Below are positions 6,572 through 13,271 of a DNA stretch of 13,315 nt, in pieces. The stretch is from contig JAAFKL010000441.1 of assembly GCA_021399405.1 (NCBI GenBank), positions 1-13,315 on the forward strand. Reading direction: 5' to 3'. Within the stretch, counting starts at the first letter, position 1. Every line of letters starts with the position of its first letter. The stretch comes from Candidatus Heimdallarchaeota archaeon (GTDB taxonomy: Archaea; Asgardarchaeota; Heimdallarchaeia; Heimdallarchaeales; Kariarchaeaceae). The position numbers and the translations under genes are program-made. The notes under the pieces were generated by a model. That model was given only the letters and a program-made list of their open reading frames with translations. It was not told the origin of the DNA and searched no databases.

Positions 6572-7552
6572 TTGAGAATTGGGAAAGGAAGTGCACCCGG
6601 TAAAGTTATTATTGCAGGTGAACACAGCGTTGTTTACGGGTATCCAGCAATTGCAGTGGCATTGGGTATTAGATGCAATGCAGTAACGACCAATGGTGAT
6701 CCTGGTATCTTAATCAATTCGCTTGATCTGAACAAAAATTGTAGATATGGGATACAGGATATTGCTCAACTGAAACGTGGTGAAACAGTACACGACAGTT
6801 TTGATAGCATTGCTCTAGCTATTTCAGAAACATTGAACCGGCTTGATAAAGAAATAAATATTGAGATTGAAATTCATAGTCAGATCCCGATATCAGCGGG
6901 CTTAGGGAGTTCTGCTGCAGTAGTAGTTGCATCGATTGCAGCTGTTTTGGATCTTTATCAGAAAACCTTACCAAAAAAAGATATTTCCTCAATAGCATTT
7001 GAATCAGAGAAAATAACCCACGGAAAACCATCAGGTATTGATAATTCTATTGCAACTTATGGTGGGATCCTCAGATTTCAATCTGGAAGTATTGAACAAA
7101 AGGAATTGAAACATACAATTCCTTTGATAATTGGAAATACAAAGATTACTAGAGACACGAAGAAATTAGTTGGTGGAGTATCAGATCTCAAGACTTCACA
7201 TAAGAATATAATCGAACCAATCCTCCAAACCATGGGTGATCTTGCTGATCGAGCAGAAACATTTATTGAAAATAAAGAGCTTGAAAAACTTGGAAAAATT
7301 TTAGATATTAATCAAGGTTTATTGGACTCAATCGGTGTTGGTCATAATGAGTTAAGCAAATATGTTTGGAAAGCACGATCGGCAGGTGCTTTAGGTGCAA
7401 AACTCACGGGTGCCGGAGGTGGAGGATGCATGATCGCTCTGGCCAAAGACAAAGTTTCGCGAGATGAAATTGTTCAGAAACTTGAGTCGAACAACCTCAA
7501 TATTATTGCAACTGAAATATCAAAAGTTGGAGTAATAATAGGGGAGATGTAA
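6572..7552 (+). CDS. mvk: Mevalonate kinase (GHMP family)
   Basis: 326 residues; phosphorylates mevalonate to 5-phosphomevalonate in the cytoplasm, the first kinase step of archaeal isoprenoid lipid synthesis. All GHMP motifs are visible: SAPGKVIIAGEHSVVYG (7-23), the phosphate-binding GLGSSAA (110-116), GKPSGIDNSIATYGG (151-165) with catalytic Asp157, and the C-terminal TGAGGGGC (279-286). The GEHSVVYG and KPSGID context distinguishes mevalonate kinase from homoserine or shikimate kinases. The start is TTG: an in-frame TAA lies immediately before it (6569-6571), and the first motif begins at codon 7, so no other usual start is available. It is followed after 4 nt by ipk, whose Shine-Dalgarno (GGGGAG) lies inside the last codons here, so the two are co-transcribed. 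Confidence 0.95.
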   Translation: MRIGKGSAPGKVIIAGEHSVVYGYPAIAVALGIRCNAVTTNGDPGILINSLDLNKNCRYGIQDIAQLKRGETVHDSFDSIALAISETLNRLDKEINIEIEIHSQIPISAGLGSSAAVVVASIAAVLDLYQKTLPKKDISSIAFESEKITHGKPSGIDNSIATYGGILRFQSGSIEQKELKHTIPLIIGNTKITRDTKKLVGGVSDLKTSHKNIIEPILQTMGDLADRAETFIENKELEKLGKILDINQGLLDSIGVGHNELSKYVWKARSAGALGAKLTGAGGGGCMIALAKDKVSRDEIVQKLESNNLNIIATEISKVGVIIGEM

Positions 7553-7556
7553 CAGT

Positions 7557-8402
7557 ATGACAACTTCAGATTTATACATAGTCAAATTGGGCGGTTCAGC
7601 AATTACAGATAAAACCAAAGATTACACATTACGACCTGAGGTACTATCTAGGGTTCTGAATGAAATTAGTTTTAGTGATCGGAAGGTAATCATTATTCAT
7701 GGTGCTGGATCTTTTGCTCATAATATTGCAAAAGAATATAATCTTGCTAATGGAGAAGATCCTTCTATTTCGCTAGATTTACAATATAAAGGTGTAGCAA
7801 TAACCCGTAGATCCCTATTAAATCTTCACAGTGCAGTTTTAGATGCTACAATGAAAGCAAACCTCATCCCCTTCTCTTTTCCTGTATCTGCAATATTTGT
7901 TTCAAGCGGTGCTAAGCATATGCATTCAAAATATCTAGACGGGTTGGATGAGGCATTGGCTAATGGTTTTACACCGATTTTGTATGGTGACATATCATTT
8001 GATATAGAAACAAAATTTCGAGTGATTTCAGGTGATCGAATAATTAGAGTGCTTGTAAATCATATTAAAACACTCAAATCACTAGATGATCATTCAGATA
8101 TAGGTGAGATTAAAGTCGTATTTGGTTCAAATGTTGATGGATTATACGATAAGGATCCAAAGAATGAAGATGCGAAATTAATTGAAAAAATATCGAATTC
8201 TGAAATTTCGGAATTGATTAAAATTGCTGGTGAGAGTGCTGGTACAGATGTAACAGGTGGTATGAAGGGAAAATTAATTGAGATTAAACAAATTAGTGAC
8301 TTGGGTTCAGAAGTTCAGATTGTTAATATTATGGAAGATAACAGGATGTATGAAGCATTAATTAAACAAGATGGAGTGAGGACTATAATCACTCCACATT
8401 AA
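7557..8402 (+). CDS. ipk: Isopentenyl phosphate kinase
   Basis: 281 residues, amino-acid-kinase fold. Converts isopentenyl phosphate to isopentenyl diphosphate with ATP, the last kinase step of the archaeal mevalonate routes. Visible motifs: KLGGSAITDK (10-19) with both phosphate-binding lysines, HGAGSFAH (48-55) whose final His55 matches the IPK-specific catalytic histidine that separates this enzyme from acetylglutamate and uridylate kinases, SSGAKHMHSKYLDGLDEAL, GDISFD, SNVDGLYDKDPK (nucleotide site) and DVTGGMKGK. At 281 residues it is slightly longer than typical members of about 260. The four-nt gap to mvk shows one operon. Together they imply an archaeal pathway using phosphomevalonate and isopentenyl phosphate; the enzymes between are not in this window. 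Confidence 0.94.
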   Translation: MTTSDLYIVKLGGSAITDKTKDYTLRPEVLSRVLNEISFSDRKVIIIHGAGSFAHNIAKEYNLANGEDPSISLDLQYKGVAITRRSLLNLHSAVLDATMKANLIPFSFPVSAIFVSSGAKHMHSKYLDGLDEALANGFTPILYGDISFDIETKFRVISGDRIIRVLVNHIKTLKSLDDHSDIGEIKVVFGSNVDGLYDKDPKNEDAKLIEKISNSEISELIKIAGESAGTDVTGGMKGKLIEIKQISDLGSEVQIVNIMEDNRMYEALIKQDGVRTIITPH

Positions 8403-8427
8403 TCTTCAAAATGTTATTTTAATTAGA

Positions 8428-8895
8428 TTACATTACCTTCTTGTATTCAATTAGAGAAAAATCAGTACCCTCAAATGTTTGTTCACCAATTTTTTTGTAT
8501 CCTAAATTTTCATAAAAACTTCTATTTTTTGTGGATGTCCTAGGTGTTTCTAAGTTCCATGAAATGGCTTCTGGATAGGTAGTCTCGAGGAATTCAATAG
8601 ACAATATACCTATTCCTTTATTTTGATAATCGGGTGAAATCCACAATGTTTGAAGATAATGGTTTTCTGGTTCACGTAGTTCAATAATAATACCACCAAC
8701 AATTTTATTTTCCCAAAAGATTGTAAATGATGTCTTTTTCTCAATTCCATCAATAATCATGGATCCATCCTTCACCCCGGGTGGAAGTGTATTTTCATTT
8801 CCAAATTCCTCGAGTGACGCTTGTACAAAAGATTCTAAAACTGTTTTCTTTAGTTCCGTAATATCATCATTAATCGATTTCTTAATGTTTAACAT
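8428..8895 (-). CDS. GNAT-family N-acetyltransferase
   Basis: 155 residues. Motif A is clear: LQTLWISPDYQNKGIGILSIEFLE (81-104) with the acetyl-CoA pyrophosphate-binding QNKGIG (91-96). Motif B NRSFYENLGYKKIGE (124-138) and the strand TFTIFWENKIVGGIIIEL (about 55-72, read as SFTIFWENK) complete the fold. The acceptor substrate (amine, peptide N-terminus or small molecule) cannot be deduced. It converges with ipk, 25 nt away, and is transcribed away from the L7Ae promoter region. The ATG at 8895 is preceded by GAAGAGCG, a weak Shine-Dalgarno; an AT-rich ATATTTTAAAG (about 8923-8933) could be its TATA element. Confidence 0.88.
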   Translation of the reverse strand: MLNIKKSINDDITELKKTVLESFVQASLEEFGNENTLPPGVKDGSMIIDGIEKKTSFTIFWENKIVGGIIIELREPENHYLQTLWISPDYQNKGIGILSIEFLETTYPEAISWNLETPRTSTKNRSFYENLGYKKIGEQTFEGTDFSLIEYKKVM

Positions 8896-8973
8896 CGCTC
8901 TTCAATGTTTAATACTTTCAATCTTTAAAATATTGTTGCAAGAGAATACTAAATATTCACTAATCAAATAACG

Positions 8974-8985
8974 GATTATAAAAGA
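8974..8985 (+). promoter_or_regulatory. TATA-like element without an assigned gene
   Basis: GGATTATAAAAG is the best plus-strand TATA match in the 276-bp gap between the GNAT gene and rpl7ae, but lies about 190 bp before the rpl7ae ATG. It may give a second, long-leader transcript for the ribosomal operon or a small RNA; otherwise it is chance AT-rich sequence. Confidence 0.25.
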
Positions 8986-9090
8986 AAATTTGACTTTACT
9001 GATATTCTCAGAGAGAGTGAATCAAGGTTAATTTTGTATAAGAATAGAGGTAGCGATAGATTTGACAATGAAAAGTCGTGTTTCACGTCA

Positions 9091-9104
9091 TATATTTTAT
9101 ATGC
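9091..9104 (+). promoter_or_regulatory. Main TATA element of the ribosomal protein operon
   Basis: TATATTTTATATGC lies about 70 bp before the rpl7ae ATG, predicting a leader of about 45 nt. A small inverted repeat, CGTG-TTT-CACG (9077-9087), sits directly upstream, over the BRE position. Confidence 0.5.
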
Positions 9105-9171
9105 AAATTTATTTACATACAAATTGCCGAATGACGGACTGCCTATTGGTGGTTCAGAGGAGATAATTATA

Positions 9172-9525
9172 ATGAGCGAACAAGGTCCATCTGAAGACTT
9201 AATCAAAGACGCACTTACACTTTTAACAAAACTACGAGACAGTGGTAAAATCCGAAAGGGAACCAACGAGGTCACAAAATGCATCGAAAGAGGCAAGGCC
9301 CGATTAGTTTATGTTGGAGGAGATGTAACACCCCCAGAAATTATTAGACACCTTCCTATTCTTGCAAGAGAAAAGAATGTAGCCTATTTAGAAATCCCAT
9401 CTTCTGAAAGATTGGGAAATGCTGCTGGTTTAGATGTTAGTGCAGCTTCAGTCGCAATTCAAGATGCCGGATCTGCAGATTCAGATTTGAAGTCAATTGT
9501 TGAACGAGTGAAGCAATTCAACTAG
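9172..9525 (+). CDS. rpl7ae: Ribosomal protein L7Ae (kink-turn RNA-binding protein)
   Basis: 117 residues, the usual family length. L7Ae binds kink-turns in 23S rRNA and is also a core protein of archaeal C/D and H/ACA guide RNPs and of RNase P. The RNA-contact motif GTNEVTKCIERGKA (30-43) and the loop LGNAAGLDVSAAS (81-93) are intact. The ATG at 9172 is chosen although the frame stays open upstream to 9034: the strong Shine-Dalgarno GAGGAGAT (9157-9164) lies 7 nt before this ATG, the protein then has the standard N-terminus, and the extension would contain the TATA element. First gene of an operon with rps28e and rpl24e. Confidence 0.96.
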   Translation: MSEQGPSEDLIKDALTLLTKLRDSGKIRKGTNEVTKCIERGKARLVYVGGDVTPPEIIRHLPILAREKNVAYLEIPSSERLGNAAGLDVSAASVAIQDAGSADSDLKSIVERVKQFN

Positions 9526-9535
9526 GTGATTATAA

Positions 9536-9769
9536 ATGAGTTCAAGAGATGACAGATCACTAGATGTAGAAGCAACCCCCAGCGAGGTAATACAGATCGT
9601 CGGAAGAGCTTCAACCATAGGTGAGGTTATTCAAGTCAGAACAAAAGTAATTTCCGGCCCAGATCAGAACAGGATACTTACCAGGAACGTCAAAGGACCG
9701 ATTCAATTAGGTGATATCTTGATGCTTAAAGATACAGAGCGTGAAGCTCGTAATTTAAGGAGAAGATAA
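9536..9769 (+). CDS. rps28e: Ribosomal protein S28e
   Basis: 77 residues, small-subunit protein found only in archaea and eukaryotes. Recognised by [21 protein letters not shown] (about 18-38), the [16 protein letters not shown] segment (47-62) and the terminal [10 protein letters not shown], which is strongly conserved and reaches the mRNA exit channel. It begins 10 nt after rpl7ae, with Shine-Dalgarno GGTGAT starting at the preceding stop codon, and its own last codons (AGGAGA) supply the ribosome-binding site for rpl24e. Confidence 0.96.
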   Translation: MSSRDDRSLDVEATPSEVIQIVGRASTIGEVIQVRTKVISGPDQNRILTRNVKGPIQLGDILMLKDTEREARNLRRR

Positions 9770-9771
9770 AT

Positions 9772-9957
9772 ATGCTTAGAAATTACAAATGTTCATTCTG
9801 CGGACATGATATCGTTCGTGGTACTGGAATGTTGTACGTTAAAACAGACGGATCAATTTTGAGATTTTGCAGTCGTAAATGCAGAGTTTCTCAAGTGAAG
9901 ATGAAACGTAACCCACGTAAACTAAAGTGGACAGCCAAATACGAAAGAAAATTCTAA
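9772..9957 (+). CDS. rpl24e: Ribosomal protein L24e
   Basis: 61 residues. Zinc-ribbon large-subunit protein shared by archaea and eukaryotes, with four cysteines in two pairs: CSFC (7-10) and CSRKC (33-37). The segment RNPRKLKWTAKYER is diagnostic. It starts 2 nt after the rps28e stop, with the Shine-Dalgarno AGGAGA inside rps28e. In many archaea the next genes are ndk and infB on the same strand; here the operon ends, and the following gene converges from the other strand. Confidence 0.96.
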   Translation: MLRNYKCSFCGHDIVRGTGMLYVKTDGSILRFCSRKCRVSQVKMKRNPRKLKWTAKYERKF

Positions 9958-10139
9958 GTTAGGGATATTCAAAGTTTTAATAGATCTTAATAACGATTGC
10001 TAGTTATATCGATTTAGTTTGAATTGAAAATTCTTTTATTCCTTAAAATGCTCTAAAAATGTAATTGCATATCAAATTGAGCAAAATCCTAAATTTATTG
10101 TGAGACAACAGGATAACGTGATAGATTTATAATACTTGT
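9958..10139. other. Convergent intergenic gap after the ribosomal operon
   Basis: 182 bp, AT-rich, between the converging ends of rpl24e and the Cro/CI-type gene. It includes a T-rich stretch TTCTTTTATTCC (10031-10042) that could end transcription of the ribosomal operon. I see no ndk gene or fragment, RNA gene or repeat. Confidence 0.5.
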
Positions 10140-10355
10140 TTACTCAAATGTGAATAGCTCATCCATAGATGTTTGCAAGATTTGAGAGAGATCAAATGCT
10201 AACCGAAGTGAAGGACTATATTTTCCCCTCTCAATGTATGAAATCGTTTCACGACGCACACCTGCCAGTTGTGCTAAATCGTTCTGAGTGAGTTCATGTA
10301 TTGCACGGAACACTTTCATCTTTGTCTTGAGTTTCTTTTCCTTTTTCGTGCTCAT
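10140..10355 (-). CDS. Small Cro/CI (XRE)-type helix-turn-helix regulator
   Basis: 71 residues, essentially one HTH_3 domain: KVFRAIHELTQNDLAQLAGVRR (14-35), recognition helix ETISYIERGKYSPSLRLAF (36-54) and the end SMDELFTFE, typical of the compact class coded next to small membrane proteins. A basic N-terminus (KKEKKLKTKMK) precedes the domain. Its ATG overlaps the stop of the membrane protein gene upstream by 4 nt (ATGA type, 10352-10355), so the two are translationally coupled. In families of this kind the membrane partner is thought to control the regulator or to be controlled by it; neither is demonstrated here. Four repeats upstream of the operon are its likely binding sites. Confidence 0.9.
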   Translation of the reverse strand: MSTKKEKKLKTKMKVFRAIHELTQNDLAQLAGVRRETISYIERGKYSPSLRLAFDLSQILQTSMDELFTFE

Positions 10356-10714
10356 GAAATCACATTTTCATTTCCATCTTGGATTTTTAGTTTTCTATTA
10401 ATCAGAAAGTGATTGATGGTATATATGCCTTTCATTACCATGATGCCTAACCAAATAACCCAGTTCACTCTTATCGCACCACTGGAAGTAAATACTCCAA
10501 AGGTATCTAATACAAAAATACTAAGCCACATCCACCAAGATGTCCAGTAAGTATTGTATCCTGCTTCGTGTTTCACCATTTTTGTTACTTCGTCTTCTAG
10601 TGATTCACCTTTTGCCCTCATTGTACTTCGCTTTTTCCAGAAATAATACATTATAGAAAGCTGAATTACGAGCAGAGTAACCACCGCAATAAAAATTATT
10701 GTTAAATTTGTCAT
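10352..10714 (-). CDS. Three-helix membrane protein paired with the HTH regulator (DUF2178-like)
   Basis: 120 residues with three predicted membrane helices: about 4-26 (LTIIFIAVVTLLVIQL...), 56-76 (YWTSWWMWLSIFVLD...) and 83-105 (VNWVIWLGIMVMKGIY...). A charged loop SLEDEVTKMVKHEAGYNTYWTS links the first two; this acidic-loop-then-aromatic pattern and the downstream XRE gene resemble DUF2178-type proteins, which are often paired with such regulators. That family placement is from memory of pattern, not from a search. Function unknown. Shine-Dalgarno AAGGACA lies about 8 nt before the ATG; TATA element TTTTATATATATCC at 10766-10779 predicts a leader of about 30 nt. Confidence 0.8.
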   Translation of the reverse strand: MTNLTIIFIAVVTLLVIQLSIMYYFWKKRSTMRAKGESLEDEVTKMVKHEAGYNTYWTSWWMWLSIFVLDTFGVFTSSGAIRVNWVIWLGIMVMKGIYTINHFLINRKLKIQDGNENVIS

Positions 10715-10765
10715 ATCACTTGTCCTTCTAAAGAGATTTTAACTCTTTGAATAATGTACTCCATT

Positions 10766-10779
10766 GGATATATATAAAA
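10766..10779 (-). promoter_or_regulatory. TATA element of the membrane protein/HTH operon
   Basis: TTTTATATATATCC on the minus strand, about 52-65 bp before the ATG at 10714. It lies between the start codon and the 21-bp repeat array, so the array is upstream of the TATA box. Confidence 0.55.
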
Positions 10780-10791
10780 CGATTGATAATA

Positions 10792-10875
10792 TGCGATGTA
10801 TTTATCGCTTTATGATATATATTTATCACTATATGCGGAATAATTATCTTATTTTGATTGATATTTATCACATCT
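10792..10875 (-). repeat. Four direct repeats at exact 21-bp spacing, candidate operator array
   Basis: On the plus strand the cores are GTATTTATCGC (10798), ATATTTATCAC (10819), ATAATTATCTT (10840) and ATATTTATCAC (10861), each exactly 21 bp after the last; each 21-bp unit also begins with TG (10792, 10813, 10834, 10855). Units 1 and 2 are themselves inverted repeats with 6-bp spacers: GCGAT-N6-ATCGC (10793-10808) and TGATA-N6-TATCA (10813-10828). Unit 4 is nearly so; unit 3 is the most degenerate. Twenty-one bp is two turns of DNA, so all sites face the same side. The array ends just upstream of the operon's TATA box, suggesting cooperative binding by the HTH regulator encoded in that operon. 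Confidence 0.7.
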
Positions 10876-11269
10876 CGATTTCTAAAATAAAGTTCCAAAT
10901 GAACCTAATTTAGATAAAAACAATTTGTACCACGATACTAATCCGTAAGTTGTAGGTTGATTAAACTGTTAAATATTAAGTTTAAGATTACTCATCATCT
11001 AAATTGTGTATACAAAATTTTGACCGCTGAGATTTGTTTGTTTCAGACGATCTGGTGAGATGATGCCACCACTACTCAATTGAATTTTTTTAACGAAATT
11101 CTTTTGAGCTACTTTTGATTATCACATGTTCAAAGTCCATTGTGTGTGTTTAGGTTAACTGTAATCACTTAGTGAGAAATGACCAGTCTGGAATATCTTA
11201 GAACATTACAAAATTATCATTTCGTTATTTAAAGTACTGAAGATAATTTTTATTTTGTGCATACATTTC
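10876..11269. other. AT-rich intergenic region with no recognised gene
   Basis: About 394 bp between the repeat array and the end of the zinc-ribbon gene. I found no convincing reading frame, tRNA or CRISPR-like repeat on either strand. ATGATGA occurs on the minus strand near 10991-10997 (C-box-like) but no well-placed CTGA D box follows it. T-rich tracts at 11084-11090 could serve as a terminator. It probably holds the distal part of the upstream regulatory region and the 3' end of the infB transcript. Confidence 0.4.
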
Positions 11270-11446
11270 TTACTCATGAAATTCCTCTCCTCGCCATACA
11301 TGACCACAATTTTGACATTCGTAGGCATCAGAGGAAATTGCATATCCCGCTTCATTATATTCACTTTCAATCTCTCTTACAACATTCTTGGAATTGCAAT
11401 TAGGACAACTCTCATCAAACCCTAATTCACGTTCTTTATCTCGCAA
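11270..11446 (-). CDS. 58-residue zinc-ribbon protein downstream of infB
   Basis: Reads from a TTG start: MRDKERELGFDES, then CPNC (14-17), a 26-residue spacer, CQNC (44-47) and GHVWRGEEFHE, then TAA. The two CxxC pairs and the CGHVWR ending resemble the single zinc ribbon of TFIIS/RPB9-type proteins, but the catalytic Asp-Glu pair of TFS is absent, so a transcript-cleavage role is unlikely; it may bind nucleic acid or another protein. The TTG is supported by Shine-Dalgarno GAGGGATG, which starts within the infB stop codon 12 nt upstream; the ATG inside that sequence is followed at once by TAA in this frame and cannot be the start. It is co-transcribed with infB, hinting at a translation-related role. 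Confidence 0.75.
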   Translation of the reverse strand: MRDKERELGFDESCPNCNSKNVVREIESEYNEAGYAISSDAYECQNCGHVWRGEEFHE

Positions 11447-11458
11447 AAATTACATCCC

Positions 11459-13261
11459 TCATTCAGTAAACGGCCAAAACTTTAACCCTGCTTTTTTCTT
11501 CAATCTCTCCATCTCAGAAATCACTTTTCGTTCAGGCTCAGTAAGTTGCTCATTAAATTCAGTTAGTAATTTGTATGCATGCTTGGCTCGAAGATCAATA
11601 TACAATTGTTGACCTTTTTTGATTTGTCTCCCAAATGTAGGTCCTCTAACAGCAATCGATACTTCTTGGTCCTTAGTAGCTACTTTGACAGGATCATTAT
11701 TGAATTTAATTTGTTGAATGGTTCCAACCCTAACATTCTCTTCTGTCAATAACACATCTCGAGGTTTTAATTCTCCCGCAAGAACTCTTACTCCAATAAC
11801 CATTGGTTTATTGCGTTTGAATACATATTCTGGTATATGTTCTATTTTAGTTGGTTTGGGTATGTCATCTAATGAATTTGCATTGGCTAGTTCTTGTAAT
11901 TTATCTGTCCATTCAATGAATGCGTCTATCATACGGTAAATAATCGGATCGCTGAATATCTCCACACCCTCATTATGTGCAATCTCTTCTGCCTCATCTT
12001 TTATTTTCACATTAAATGCCAAAATCGCACCCCATTCTGGGTTATTTCTAGCAATTATTGAAGCATCGGTCACATCTCGCTTTGATATATCCCCTACATC
12101 GGCAGATCTGATTGGAATTCCTTTTTCCTTCATTATTGACAATAAGGCTTCTAAGCTTCCAAGAGTGTCTGTACGAACCATAATTCCAGTCTCTTCAGTG
12201 TCTATTTGCAGAGTTTCCCTTTCTTCAAGTATGTATTCTTTGAATTCTTCAATATGTTTTTTAGTTTTTGCAGCAAAGATTGCACCTCCCGCAATAGCAT
12301 CAGCTATATTTGGGGCACTAATTTTCAATCCAGCAGCGGCATAAATTGTCTTGGGAACATCAAATTTATCACGAGGATCTCGAATCTCATCTAATGGCTT
12401 TGGTTGCATCAGAGATCGGATTTTTGTCACTATTGGGCCATTCTTACCTGTCAGAACCAGGGTATCAGTCTTTGAGATTTCTCCATTAAATAGGATAACA
12501 TCTAGTGTAGTTCCCATTCCGGTTTCTTCTTTTACCTCTAGAATAACTCCCTTACCTGGACCAGAAGCAAATTCCAGTTTATCCATCATGAATTGTTGGG
12601 TTAGACCTGCAATTACTAAAAATAAATCAGTTACTCCCTCTCCAGTAGTTGCGGAAGTAGGAATTACGGCAATATTCTTCTTGAAATCTTTTATCCGATC
12701 ATATCGCTCAGCTCTCAATCCGAGATTCCCAATTTCACCCATTGTCTCATAAATTAGACTGTCTAATCTAGCTTGGACTGTTTTATTTTGTAATTTATAA
12801 CTTTCTACAAATGGCATATTTTCGTGAGCTTGCCAACCCCCAACACGATCAACTTTATTGGCTGCAATAACAAATGGCACTTTTCGTCGTTTCAGCGTCT
12901 CAATAGATTCAAAAGTTTGTGCTTGGAATCCTTTGGTAAGATCAACCACTAGGATTGCAATATCTGAAACAGAGGCTCCTCGAGTTCGAAGTGTCATGAA
13001 CGCTTCGTGACCTGGGGTATCAATAACTAAAATACCTGGAATTTTTAATTCTAATTTACCTTTATGGAGGGGTTTAGATACCTCATAAATTGTCTCCCTA
13101 GGAAATAATGATGCTCCAATATGTTGTGTTATACCACCTGCTTCACGATTCTGTACTACCGTTTTACGGACTCGATCGAGTAAACTGGTTTTACCTGAAT
13201 CTACGTGTCCCATGATTACTGCAATTGGGGCCCTAGCTTTTTTCCCATCTTTCTTAGACAA
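11459..13261 (-). CDS. infB: Translation initiation factor aIF5B (archaeal IF-2)
   Basis: 600 residues, full length for the archaeal eIF5B type, without an intein. This GTPase promotes subunit joining and initiator tRNA positioning. G-domain motifs: GHVDSGKT (18-25), switch I REAGGITQHIGAS (39-51), DTPGHEAF (81-88), NKVD (135-138) and SATTGEGV (about 202-209). Domain II follows (from about 232, GKGVILEVKEETGMGTTLDV), then domain III (about 355-450) and a C-terminal barrel with PMVIGVRVLAGELKPRDVLL, ending KFWPFTE. The start is TTG: an in-frame TAA lies nine codons upstream (13276-13278 region), and AGGTGAT stands just before the TTG. Its orientation, converging on the ribosomal operon, differs from the co-directional arrangement common in archaea. 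Confidence 0.96.
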   Translation of the reverse strand: MSKKDGKKARAPIAVIMGHVDSGKTSLLDRVRKTVVQNREAGGITQHIGASLFPRETIYEVSKPLHKGKLELKIPGILVIDTPGHEAFMTLRTRGASVSDIAILVVDLTKGFQAQTFESIETLKRRKVPFVIAANKVDRVGGWQAHENMPFVESYKLQNKTVQARLDSLIYETMGEIGNLGLRAERYDRIKDFKKNIAVIPTSATTGEGVTDLFLVIAGLTQQFMMDKLEFASGPGKGVILEVKEETGMGTTLDVILFNGEISKTDTLVLTGKNGPIVTKIRSLMQPKPLDEIRDPRDKFDVPKTIYAAAGLKISAPNIADAIAGGAIFAAKTKKHIEEFKEYILEERETLQIDTEETGIMVRTDTLGSLEALLSIMKEKGIPIRSADVGDISKRDVTDASIIARNNPEWGAILAFNVKIKDEAEEIAHNEGVEIFSDPIIYRMIDAFIEWTDKLQELANANSLDDIPKPTKIEHIPEYVFKRNKPMVIGVRVLAGELKPRDVLLTEENVRVGTIQQIKFNNDPVKVATKDQEVSIAVRGPTFGRQIKKGQQLYIDLRAKHAYKLLTEFNEQLTEPERKVISEMERLKKKAGLKFWPFTE

Positions 13262-13264
13262 AAT

Positions 13265-13271
13265 ATCACCT
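13265..13271 (-). promoter_or_regulatory. Ribosome-binding site that fixes the TTG start of infB
   Basis: AGGTGAT on the minus strand, 3 nt before the TTG at 13261. The same GGTGAT sequence precedes rps28e, so it appears to be a usual Shine-Dalgarno form in this genome. Confidence 0.6.

Noticed and set aside
9034..9171. N-terminal extension of L7Ae from an upstream ATG
   Set aside because: It would cover the TATA element, adds unrelated sequence to a protein of fixed family length, and the strong GAGGAGAT is placed for the ATG at 9172.
9120..9171. Kink-turn in the rpl7ae leader for L7Ae autoregulation
   Set aside because: Such control is known in some archaea, so I looked; the CCG-CGG and CTGCC-containing hairpins there lack a properly placed tandem G-A pair plus 3-nt bulge.
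10980..11075. Possible C/D-box guide RNA (ATGATGA on the minus strand and CTGA nearby)
   Set aside because: The boxes are in the wrong order and spacing for a C-D'-C'-D RNA.
11388..11612. Plus-strand open frame spanning the infB end and the zinc-ribbon gene
   Set aside because: The opposite strand carries two supported genes here; the plus-strand product has no recognisable feature.
12206..12752. Plus-strand open frames inside infB
   Set aside because: Shadows of the minus-strand aIF5B gene, whose motifs are all intact in frame.
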